A stretch of DNA of 64,000 bases, taken from positions 310,001-374,000 of the forward strand of contig JAQTLE010000001.1 in assembly GCA_028715055.1 (NCBI GenBank). Reading direction: 5' to 3'. The DNA is from Sulfurovaceae bacterium (GTDB taxonomy: Bacteria > Campylobacterota > Campylobacteria > Campylobacterales > Sulfurovaceae). The notes below the pieces were generated by a model. That model searched no databases. It saw nothing but the letters and a program-made list of their open reading frames with translations, and had not been told where the DNA came from. Of the stretch, positions 56,661-64,000 are shown in pieces (position 1 is the stretch's first letter; each line of letters starts with the position of its first letter). The translations under genes were made by a program, and so were the position numbers.

Positions 56661-57023
56661 TTACGAAAGTACCTCTATCAATCTATCGCAAAAGATCTCA
56701 AACTCCGGTAGGTCGAGCTCTATATCTCTTTGTTGCACTCCCCACATAGGTTCAGGAAAGTGGCTATCTAGCTCAAATCTAGCCATGATATGCCAATGCA
56801 CATGAGGTAGATAATTGCCAAAGCTGGCTATATTGATCTTTTTGGGATTATAGTATGCTATCATCTCTTTTTCGATTATGTTTAGCAGTTTGTATATATG
56901 CAGTTGAATGTCCCACGGCACTTCACTCATCTCTTTATATGGATGTTGCGTGAATATCTTGACCCAGGGGGTGGAGCTTTCGTGACGTTCTATGCGTATT
57001 TTATCGTCTTGGTATATGATCAT
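56661..57023 (-). CDS. HIT-family hydrolase
   Basis: 120 aa with the histidine triad variant HVHWHIM (residues 94-100). The layout resembles the HIT/diadenosine tetraphosphatase-like proteins of proteobacteria (NIASFGNYLPHVHWHIMARF). It hydrolyses nucleotide-phosphate bonds; the natural substrate is unknown. The start shares one base with the stop of the TsaC-like gene. Confidence 0.85.
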   Translation of the reverse strand: MIIYQDDKIRIERHESSTPWVKIFTQHPYKEMSEVPWDIQLHIYKLLNIIEKEMIAYYNPKKINIASFGNYLPHVHWHIMARFELDSHFPEPMWGVQQRDIELDLPEFEIFCDRLIEVLS

Positions 57024-57469
57024 TATCTAAGCCTTTGGATTTTTAATTTACCTAGTCTAAAAAGGCTAGAAGCTTGTCCGTTTGATCCTAATGGAGTCAC
57101 TATGACATCAGCGTTGCTATAGGCGAACTCCTCATCATACTCTTCGCCGCTTAAATTGGCTGAGGTGCTATATGCCCAGCCAAGGCGATTTAGAAGCATA
57201 TTATGATGGGCATCTTGTACTACGCGGTATGAATCGCTATTTGGCATGATAAATGTGGTTTTAGTTGATCTTCTAACTCTATTGGCATGCGCTGAGGGTA
57301 CTCTAGTGAGCTCATTTAATCTATCAAGCGACGGGAGGGTGGTGATAAATAATTTGTTCTGCGGTCTTTGTTTTATAGAGTTTAATTTTTGTGCATTTTG
57401 TGATACGAAACCGATAGCAGTATCGGTTTGTGTGAGGAAAACAAAATCTTTGAATTGCTCACTAGTCAT
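57023..57469 (-). CDS. Short Sua5/YciO/YrdC-family protein (TsaC-like)
   Basis: 148 aa. Core signatures: LTQTDTAIGFVSQN (the PTDTxYGL substrate motif), IKQRPQNKLFI (KxR...K nucleotide motif) and YSTSANLSGEEY (STSANxSG). TsaC makes threonylcarbamoyl-AMP for t6A37 in tRNA. The length is below that of E. coli TsaC (190), as in other Campylobacterota; the first motif is degenerate (QTDTAIG). It is inferred to be the essential enzyme. Confidence 0.8.
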   Translation of the reverse strand: MTSEQFKDFVFLTQTDTAIGFVSQNAQKLNSIKQRPQNKLFITTLPSLDRLNELTRVPSAHANRVRRSTKTTFIMPNSDSYRVVQDAHHNMLLNRLGWAYSTSANLSGEEYDEEFAYSNADVIVTPLGSNGQASSLFRLGKLKIQRLR

Positions 57470-57483
57470 TGGTAAATACCGGC

Positions 57484-60400
57484 TTAGCTTAGATAATCTT
57501 GAATGGCTTTTGGCTCTAAAGTATTGCCGCTTTTTTGAAGTTCACTGATAGCTTGGGCCGTCGCTCTTGCAGCTGCTATTGTTGTAAAATAAGCAACATT
57601 TGCACTCAAAACAGACTGACGAATGATCTTCGCATCGTTTTTGCTAGATTTATTATCGCTTGTATTGATAGCAAGCGCAATTTCGTCATTTTTGATCATA
57701 TCATCGATATTTGGCCTGCCCTCAGAAACTTTGAGTACTTTTGTTGAAGCGATTCCTGCTTCTTCAAGTATGGTATGAGTGCCGGAAGTAGCCACTATCT
57801 CAAAGCCTAGTTTACAGAACATTTCGCCAATTTCTCCGGCAAAACATTTATCATTCCCAGTTAGAGATAAAAACAATTTACCTTTTAGCGGAAGATTGTT
57901 TTTGCTGGCAAATTGGCTTTTTGCGAAACTCATTCCGAAGTTATCGCTTATTCCCATGACTTCGCCTGTAGATTTCATTTCAGGACCAAGGATCAGGTCT
58001 GAGCCTGGAAGTTTATTGAACGGGAATACAGCTTCTTTTACAGCTATATGGCCTTTAAGATTTGGCTCCATAATAGTTTTGTCAAAATTTACAACATTAA
58101 AAGTATCATAATATGCCAGTGCTTCTTTGAGGTCTCCTTGCATCATGACTCTTGTAGCTACTTTTGCAAGAGGTAAACCTGTAGCTTTACTCACAAACGG
58201 TACTGTACGAGAAGCTCTTGGATTTACTTCTATGAGATAAATTTCTCCCTTGTGAATAGCAAATTGGATATTAAGAAGTCCAATTACTCCAAGACCCAAT
58301 GCGATCTGGGCAGTTTGTTTTTTGACATCTTCTTGAAGTTCCTGTGATATCGATATAGGAGGCAATGAACATGCGCTATCTCCGGAGTGAATACCAGCTT
58401 CTTCGATATGCTGCATAACGGCACCTACATAAACATTTTTGCCGTCACATATAGCATCTACATCAAGTTCTATAGCGTTATCTAGGAATTTGTCAATTAG
58501 AACCGGGGCGTCGTGCGATACGCTTACTGCTTCATCCATATATTGTTTTAATTCATTATCCGCGTAAACAGTTCTCATGCCTCTACCGCCAAGAACAAAA
58601 CTAGGACGTACAAGTACCGGATAGCCTATACGATTTGCAATAAGCATAGCATCCTCTTTGGTAAATGCCGTACCGTTATCAGGCTGTCTGAGTCCCAGAT
58701 TTTCGATAAATGTAGAAAATTGCTCTCTATCTTCTGCTAGATCAATTACTTTTGCTGAAGTGCCGGCTATTTTGGCTCCTATTGCCGTAAGTTTTTTAGC
58801 TAGTTTTAGAGGAGTTTGTCCGCCGAAATGGACTATGACGCCATCCGGATTTTCTTTGGCTATAACATTTCTGACATGTTCAAAATCAATAGGCTCAAAG
58901 TATAATATATCACTGGTATCATAATCGGTTGATACAGTTTCCGGATTACAATTGTACATGATAGAAGTTATCCCCATTTCTTCAAGAGCAAAAGAAGCAT
59001 GTACGCAGCAATAGTCAAATTCGATACCTTGGCCTATGCGGTTTGGTCCGCCGCCTATCACGAGGACTTTTTTCTTGTCATTGTTATCATTTTCTTGGGC
59101 TTTATCGATATTCATTATATTTGTCGTAGAATAAAGATAAGGGGTAAGTGCTTTAAATTCAGCGGCACATGTATCGACTTCATTATATTCGAGCACAACC
59201 CCTAATTTTTCTCTAGCTGTATAGACATCATTTTCGCTAATTTCTAATCCGTCTTTTTGACTTATCAGTGATGCTATCATAATATCGCTAAAGCCTTCAC
59301 TTTTTATGCGGCGCATAAGAGAAGCATCGTTAAGATAAGATGTATCGATGTTTTTTTCACTTATGATCAATTCTTCGATTTGATACAAAAACCATCTATC
59401 TATTGCTGAAAGCTCATATATCTTTTCTATGCTAAGTCCTCTGCGGAAACCTTCAGCTACATATAATATGCGTTTTTCATTTGGTCTTCTAATTTCTCTA
59501 AGCAGTGTTTCTTCATCGCATTCTATGCTGTCAAAGCCGGTTAGTCCAGTCTCTAAAGAACAAAGAGCTTTTTGGAAAGATTCTTTGAATGTACAGCCTA
59601 TGCTCATTACTTCGCCTACACTCTTCATCGCAGTTGTGAGAGTGGAATTAGCTTGCGGAAATTTCTCAAATGCAAATCTAGGTATTTTTGTAACTATATA
59701 GTCAATAACAGGTTCAAAACTAGCAGGTGTTCCTGTGATATCATTTGTAATCTCATCAAGAGTATATCCAACTGCAAGCAAGGTTGCAACTTTGGCAATA
59801 GGATAGCCGGTAGCTTTACTTGCAAGGGCAGAAGAACGGCTTACCCTTGGATTCATCTCAATAACTATCATGCGCCCGGTTTTTGGATCGATGGAAAATT
59901 GTACGTTTGATCCGCCGGTATCGACGCCGATCTCTCTTAAGATCCTAAAGCTTGCATCACGCATATGCTGATACTCTTTATCTGTAAGAGTAAGCGCAGG
60001 AGCTATTGTGATACTATCTCCTGTGTGTACGCCCATCGGGTCAAGGTTTTCTATCGAACAGACTATGATGCAGTTATCGGCTCTATCTCTGATAACCTCC
60101 ATTTCATATTCTTTCCATCCCAAAAGAGATTCTTCTATTAGGATTTCGTTAATAGGACTTGCTTCTAGGCCGCCTTTTGCGATCTCTTTAAATTCATCCA
60201 TATTATAAGCCACACCTGAACCGCCGCCGGCTAGTGTATAAGACGCTCTAATGATGAGAGGAAATCCTATTTCTTTTGCTGCATTAACTGCTTCGTCAAG
60301 ATTGTATGCATATTTTGATATAGGAATATCCATTCCTATTTTTATCATTGCTTCTTTGAAAGCTTGTCTGTCCTCGCCCTTTTTGATGGCTTCGGGATTG

Positions 60401-60747
60401 GCTCCTAAAAAAATGATGTTTTCTAGCATTCCACGCTCATGCATGCTCATGGCGACGTTAAGTGCAGTTTGTCCACCCATAGTCGGCAATATAGCATCTA
60501 CGTTCTCTTTTTCGATTATTTTAGCTATAACCTCTTCGGTAATCGGTTCTATATATGTACGATCAGCGAATTCCGGATCTGTCATAATGGTAGCCGGATT
60601 TGAATTGATCAGTACTACTTTATATCCAAGTTCTTTTAGTGTTTTGGCAGCTTGGGTACCGGAATAGTCGAATTCGCAGGCTTGACCAATAACAATTGGA
60701 CCTGATCCTATAAGTAAAATAGTTTTAATATCGTTGCGTTTTGGCAT
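57484..60747 (-). CDS. carB: Carbamoyl-phosphate synthase large subunit
   Basis: 1087 aa, full length, with the two homologous halves ([18 protein letters not shown] at the start and [18 protein letters not shown] in the middle), ATP-grasp segments ([27 protein letters not shown]) and the C-terminal allosteric MGS domain. It makes carbamoyl phosphate for arginine and pyrimidines. The glutaminase CarA is not adjacent, as usual in this phylum. Confidence 0.98.
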   Translation of the reverse strand: MPKRNDIKTILLIGSGPIVIGQACEFDYSGTQAAKTLKELGYKVVLINSNPATIMTDPEFADRTYIEPITEEVIAKIIEKENVDAILPTMGGQTALNVAMSMHERGMLENIIFLGANPEAIKKGEDRQAFKEAMIKIGMDIPISKYAYNLDEAVNAAKEIGFPLIIRASYTLAGGGSGVAYNMDEFKEIAKGGLEASPINEILIEESLLGWKEYEMEVIRDRADNCIIVCSIENLDPMGVHTGDSITIAPALTLTDKEYQHMRDASFRILREIGVDTGGSNVQFSIDPKTGRMIVIEMNPRVSRSSALASKATGYPIAKVATLLAVGYTLDEITNDITGTPASFEPVIDYIVTKIPRFAFEKFPQANSTLTTAMKSVGEVMSIGCTFKESFQKALCSLETGLTGFDSIECDEETLLREIRRPNEKRILYVAEGFRRGLSIEKIYELSAIDRWFLYQIEELIISEKNIDTSYLNDASLMRRIKSEGFSDIMIASLISQKDGLEISENDVYTAREKLGVVLEYNEVDTCAAEFKALTPYLYSTTNIMNIDKAQENDNNDKKKVLVIGGGPNRIGQGIEFDYCCVHASFALEEMGITSIMYNCNPETVSTDYDTSDILYFEPIDFEHVRNVIAKENPDGVIVHFGGQTPLKLAKKLTAIGAKIAGTSAKVIDLAEDREQFSTFIENLGLRQPDNGTAFTKEDAMLIANRIGYPVLVRPSFVLGGRGMRTVYADNELKQYMDEAVSVSHDAPVLIDKFLDNAIELDVDAICDGKNVYVGAVMQHIEEAGIHSGDSACSLPPISISQELQEDVKKQTAQIALGLGVIGLLNIQFAIHKGEIYLIEVNPRASRTVPFVSKATGLPLAKVATRVMMQGDLKEALAYYDTFNVVNFDKTIMEPNLKGHIAVKEAVFPFNKLPGSDLILGPEMKSTGEVMGISDNFGMSFAKSQFASKNNLPLKGKLFLSLTGNDKCFAGEIGEMFCKLGFEIVATSGTHTILEEAGIASTKVLKVSEGRPNIDDMIKNDEIALAINTSDNKSSKNDAKIIRQSVLSANVAYFTTIAAARATAQAISELQKSGNTLEPKAIQDYLS

Positions 60748-60777
60748 GAAGTATGACCCTTAGGTTTTTAGTTTTAT

Positions 60778-60820
60778 ATTATACCCTAATACCTCTTAAA
60801 CTCCCAAAAAGAGAGTTTAA
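60778..60820 (-). promoter_or_regulatory. carB -10 element and an inverted repeat at the mreC stop
   Basis: TATAAT on the - strand at 60778-60783 lies 31 bp before the carB ATG. Just upstream TTAAACTC (60796-60803) pairs with GAGTTTAA (60813-60820), 9-nt loop, overlapping the mreC stop. No T-run follows the hairpin, so it is a poor intrinsic terminator and may be an operator. Confidence 0.5.
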
Positions 60821-61938
60821 AATGCGTCTAAATTGGATTTTAGTTTTTCTTCCGGAGGTGTTGTTTGCTGCTGTGAAGCAGGTTCTTGTGGCGTGTTTTG
60901 TTCGGAACTCACAGGAGAATTTTGCTTGCGTGGCCGTTGTTTTATCGGCCTAGAAGATTCTATTGGAGTCGGCATTTGTGCATCTTTTAGTTCAGGATTT
61001 ATTGTATCCTCTTGTGTTTGATCTACTTCCACGAGCGGCGTACTGGATAGGGATGATGGAGTTTTTGGCAATGTAGCATTAAGATCTCCTGTTGCTTTTG
61101 GTGTCATTTGTGCAGGTGTTTGCATAGGAATACTCGCATAATTAATTTTATCCGGGTTAAACATCGTTGGTTTGGCATTTGTTATCATAAAGAACAATTT
61201 AGGATGATAGAGATCATTGTATGTGTTTATATACGCGACTTTGTAGCTACCTTGCTGTTCCACCTTGCTAACAATACCTACCGGGATATTAGCATAAAAT
61301 ATACCGTCTAATCCACTTGTAAATACTTTATCGCCTTGTTTTATATTGAACCATTTTGGAATAAATTGTACTGTTGTTAATTTTTCACCGCCGCCTATAG
61401 CAACTCCAGGAGCCATTTGTGTTCCTACATATACGGAATATCGACATTTATCATCAGAAGTTAAGTAGCCATATAGTTGATCATTTTCAAATCTTGCTAC
61501 ACCGCCGACTACATTATTTTGGATCAATCCATAAATTCTGTCGCTTGATACATTTTTAGGTTTCGTTAGGATTATTTGTGAAAAATTATTGAATTTAACA
61601 TAAGATATTGTTTGTACCAGATCTACACCGTTTTTTACCGATAGATTTTTCAGAGATGGGAAAACACCACGAAGTATTTTGGTTTGTTCTATATAACTTT
61701 TTTGTTCAAGAAGTTTTAGTTGTAGTTCTTTGTTTTTTTCTTTCAGTTTTTCAATATGATTTTTTTGATTGATGTAATCTTCATTTATATTCTCTATCGA
61801 AACAAGAATATTTTGATATGTATGTTTGATAGGAATTAGTACATCGGTTATTTTAATAGCAATTTTATTATTACTATGTGTAATAAGTGCTGCTAAAACA
61901 ATTAGCAGCATGATAATGGTGACAATTTTAGTTTTCAT
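60817..61938 (-). CDS. mreC: Rod shape-determining protein MreC
   Basis: 373 aa. N-terminal membrane helix (about 5-22), a coiled-coil segment (IEKLKEKNKELQLKLLEQ) and the periplasmic beta domain (about 110-260; NNVVGGVARFE, GGEKLTTVQFIPKWFNIKQGDKVFTSGLDGIF). Residues about 270-373 are a Pro/Gln/Thr-rich tail not needed for the fold and longer than usual. MreC links MreB filaments to PBP2 and the elongasome. Its start overlaps mreB by 11 bp. Confidence 0.95.
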   Translation of the reverse strand: MKTKIVTIIMLLIVLAALITHSNNKIAIKITDVLIPIKHTYQNILVSIENINEDYINQKNHIEKLKEKNKELQLKLLEQKSYIEQTKILRGVFPSLKNLSVKNGVDLVQTISYVKFNNFSQIILTKPKNVSSDRIYGLIQNNVVGGVARFENDQLYGYLTSDDKCRYSVYVGTQMAPGVAIGGGEKLTTVQFIPKWFNIKQGDKVFTSGLDGIFYANIPVGIVSKVEQQGSYKVAYINTYNDLYHPKLFFMITNAKPTMFNPDKINYASIPMQTPAQMTPKATGDLNATLPKTPSSLSSTPLVEVDQTQEDTINPELKDAQMPTPIESSRPIKQRPRKQNSPVSSEQNTPQEPASQQQTTPPEEKLKSNLDAF

Positions 61939-62962
61939 ATGCTATGTGTTGCAATGAGTCAAGTTGTTCTAAGGCTTTACCCGTACCTCTTGTGACGGCA
62001 AACAATGGATCTTCTGCTACGAAAACCGGTAGTTTTATAATGTCTGATAAATATTTATCCAAACCTCGTATTAATGCACCACCACCGGTAAGAACTATAC
62101 CGTTTTCTACAATATCACCTGCTAGTTCAGGCGGAGTTTCTTCAAGTACAGCTTTGAGTGCATCTACAATCTCAGCAATAGTATCACTCATTGCAGTTCT
62201 CATATGTTCGCTTGTTACTTCTATAGATACCAAGCTGCCTTCTACTTGGTCTCGTCCGTATACCACAGCAGTCAATTCTGTTTCTAACGGTACAGCGGTT
62301 CCTATGCGGATTTTTAGATCTTCTGCTACTCTTTCCCCTATTAGGAGATTGTAGTTTTTCTTGATATAATCCATGATAACTTGGTCTAGTTTATCGCCGG
62401 CTACTCTGATAGATTTACAAAGTACAAGTCCTCCCATAGAGATCACACCGATCTCTGTTGTTCCTCCACCTATGTCAACTACAAGATTGCCATGCGGTTC
62501 TTTTACGGATAGATCGGCCCCGATCGCAGCCGCCATAGGCTCTTCAATGAGATATACAGCTCTTGCACCCGCATTTAATGCAGATTCTTTTACAGCTTTT
62601 CTTTCTACCTGAGTAATGCCGTAAGGTACACAAATCATTACTCTTGGGCTAAAAAATCTTTTACGTTTATGTGCTTTTTCTATAAAGTGGCGGATCATCA
62701 TTTCTGTTACATGAAAGTCAGCGATAACTCCATCGCGCATCGGTCTGATCGCTTTGATATGAGCTGGAGTTTTGCCGGCCATTTCTTTTGCTTCATGACC
62801 GACTGCTAATATTCTTTCTTTTCCGGCATGATCATATTGTACGGTCACGATAGATGGCTCATTTATAACAATCCCTTCTCCTTTTACAAGTACCAACGTA
62901 TTTGCTGTACCTAAATCTATAGCTAAATCATTAGAGAACATACCCATTAATTTTTTAAACAT
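61928..62962 (-). CDS. mreB: Rod shape-determining actin homolog MreB
   Basis: 344 aa. Phosphate and nucleotide motifs IDLGTANTLV (residues 15-24), VVDIGGGTTEIGVISMGG and VLTGGGALIRGLDKYL. The N-terminal MFKKLMGMFSND is the amphipathic membrane-binding end. MreB filaments guide lateral wall synthesis. AAAGGATATTTAAA precedes the ATG. Order clpX-mreB-mreC as in Campylobacter. Confidence 0.98.
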   Translation of the reverse strand: MFKKLMGMFSNDLAIDLGTANTLVLVKGEGIVINEPSIVTVQYDHAGKERILAVGHEAKEMAGKTPAHIKAIRPMRDGVIADFHVTEMMIRHFIEKAHKRKRFFSPRVMICVPYGITQVERKAVKESALNAGARAVYLIEEPMAAAIGADLSVKEPHGNLVVDIGGGTTEIGVISMGGLVLCKSIRVAGDKLDQVIMDYIKKNYNLLIGERVAEDLKIRIGTAVPLETELTAVVYGRDQVEGSLVSIEVTSEHMRTAMSDTIAEIVDALKAVLEETPPELAGDIVENGIVLTGGGALIRGLDKYLSDIIKLPVFVAEDPLFAVTRGTGKALEQLDSLQHIAYEN

Positions 62963-62986
62963 TTTAAATATCCTTTTTAGTTAATT

Positions 62987-64000
62987 TTAAGCACTTTGCT
63001 TGTGTTTGATATACAAAGGTTTTGATTCTTTGCTTACAGCGCCTGGCGTAATGACAACTTCATAGCCTTCAAGCTCCGGTAATTCATACATACTTTCTAG
63101 TAATAATTCTTCTAAAATCGAGCGAAGTCCTCTAGCACCTGTTTTTCTTTCAATTGCTTTTTGGGCAATAAGATTCAAGGCTTCATCTTCAAAGGTAAGA
63201 GTGACGTTGTCAAGTTCAAAAAGCTGTTTATATTGTTTAATTAAAGCATTTTTAGGCTCAGTTAAAATCCGTACCATATCTTCAACAGTTATTTTTTCCA
63301 AAGTGGCAAAAACATGAAGTCTTCCTATGAGTTCTGGAATCATACCATAACTTACCAAATCATCTGGCTCTACAAGATTCATTATGTCATCTTTGTCCAT
63401 TTTGCTTCGTTTTTCTTGTTCGAAGCCCAAGACATTTGCCCCCTGTCTTCTTCTGATTATTTCATTAAGGCCGTCAAATGCACCACCGCAAATAAATAGA
63501 ATATTTGATGTGTCTATTTGTATAAAATCTTGATTTGGATGTTTTCGTCCACCTTTTGGCGGGATATTAACTATAGAACCTTCTATGATCTTTAGCAATG
63601 CTTGTTGTACACCCTCGCCGGAAACATCTCTAGTGATCGATCTATTCTCGCTCATTCTAGCAATTTTATCTATTTCATCTATGAAGATAATACCTTGTTC
63701 AGTTCTCTGGACATCTCCGTCTGCGGCTTGAAACAATTTGACAAGAATATTTTCAACATCTTCACCGACATAACCCGCTTCTGTCAGGCTGGTAGCATCT
63801 GCTATTGCAATAGGAACATTTAAAAATTTAGCAATACTTTGAGCTAAAAGCGTTTTTCCGCTTCCAGTAGGACCTATCAATAAAATATTAGATTTTGCTA
63901 TTTGCGTATCTTCATCCGCATTGGTTTTTTTAAAAATTCTTTTATAATGATTATAAACAGCCACGGATAATGTTTTTTTAGCATTATCTTGTCCGATCAC
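62987..64000 (-). CDS. clpX: ATP-dependent Clp protease ATPase subunit ClpX (N-terminus outside window)
   Basis: The last 337 or so residues; the frame stays open to the window edge, beginning in (V)[10 protein letters not shown], so the N-terminal zinc-binding domain lies outside. The AAA+ module is complete: Walker [12 protein letters not shown], Walker [11 protein letters not shown] and sensor and pore-loop regions (GYVGED). The C-terminal [20 protein letters not shown] is typical. ClpX unfolds substrates for ClpP. It precedes mreB by 24 bp. Confidence 0.97.
   Translation of the reverse strand: MIGQDNAKKTLSVAVYNHYKRIFKKTNADEDTQIAKSNILLIGPTGSGKTLLAQSIAKFLNVPIAIADATSLTEAGYVGEDVENILVKLFQAADGDVQRTEQGIIFIDEIDKIARMSENRSITRDVSGEGVQQALLKIIEGSIVNIPPKGGRKHPNQDFIQIDTSNILFICGGAFDGLNEIIRRRQGANVLGFEQEKRSKMDKDDIMNLVEPDDLVSYGMIPELIGRLHVFATLEKITVEDMVRILTEPKNALIKQYKQLFELDNVTLTFEDEALNLIAQKAIERKTGARGLRSILEELLLESMYELPELEGYEVVITPGAVSKESKPLYIKHKQSA

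Overview
ORGANISM. The window looks like a chromosomal segment of a Campylobacterota (epsilonproteobacterial) organism. It is AT-rich. It carries lineage-typical blocks: lysC-hobA-holB-folP, where HobA is the DnaA partner known from this phylum; gatC-pilT-cvpA-fur-lysS-glyA-DUF1882; clpX-mreB-mreC-carB; a short TsaC; and AcnB. The presence of pilT, an RND pump, an ornithine-lipid-type acyltransferase and ferredoxin-thioredoxin reductase suggests a free-living environmental member (Sulfurimonas/Sulfuricurvum-like) rather than Campylobacter or Helicobacter, but the genus cannot be fixed from this sequence alone. LAYOUT. 1-1201: terminal part of a Tn7-like transposon (tnsB fragment, tnsA, three TnsB-site-like repeats, a TGTC...end) inserted inside dprA, whose 3' part follows. 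1.7-11.0 kb (+ strand, apart from the thioredoxin-like gene at 1707-2219): nagZ-like glycosidase, an OlsF-like double acyltransferase, then a TetR-controlled RND efflux operon with its own palindromic operator. 11.0-16.0 kb (-): ruvX, an NlpC/P60-SPOR lipoprotein, queA, tatC, tatB, hemW. 16.2-26.5 kb (+): rppH, lysC, hobA, holB, folP, then sanA, ligA, tlyA, ribF, cmoA, then a class II DAHP synthase behind a strong promoter with two consensus DnaA boxes upstream. 26.5-37.7 kb (-): aroE, trpE, a SPOR protein, an eptA-lpxE-like lipid A modification pair, DUF1882, glyA, lysS, fur, cvpA, pilT, gatC. 37.8-46.4 kb (+): FTR catalytic subunit, dapE, a thioredoxin-fold protein, a histidine kinase, ftsK, a small unknown gene and acnB; tRNA-Gly(GCC) and tRNA-Leu(CAA) lie on the - strand. 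46.4-52.3 kb (-): DUF155, ybgC, a 1.56-kb insert between two copies of the ybgC 5' end, trxC and znuBCA, followed by a divergent small Cys-rich gene. 52.7-56.7 kb: an accessory patch (long inverted repeats, ChaB, two unknown small proteins, a PQQ-type sugar dehydrogenase-like protein, a miniature YadA-like autotransporter). 56.7-64 kb (-): HIT protein, TsaC-like protein, carB, mreC, mreB, partial clpX. HOW IT WORKS TOGETHER. Most of the window is housekeeping: amino-acid and aromatic biosynthesis, cell wall and shape, protein export, tRNA modification and replication. Four places look accessory: the Tn7-like element that splits the competence gene dprA; the RND and ornithine-lipid envelope block; the ybgC duplication, which encloses a candidate membrane-active peptide gene (frameshifted) and a four-helix membrane protein; and the 53-56 kb patch, where two unknown genes share near-identical promoters. 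The ybgC-flanked module and the dprA insertion are the best candidates for undescribed biology.
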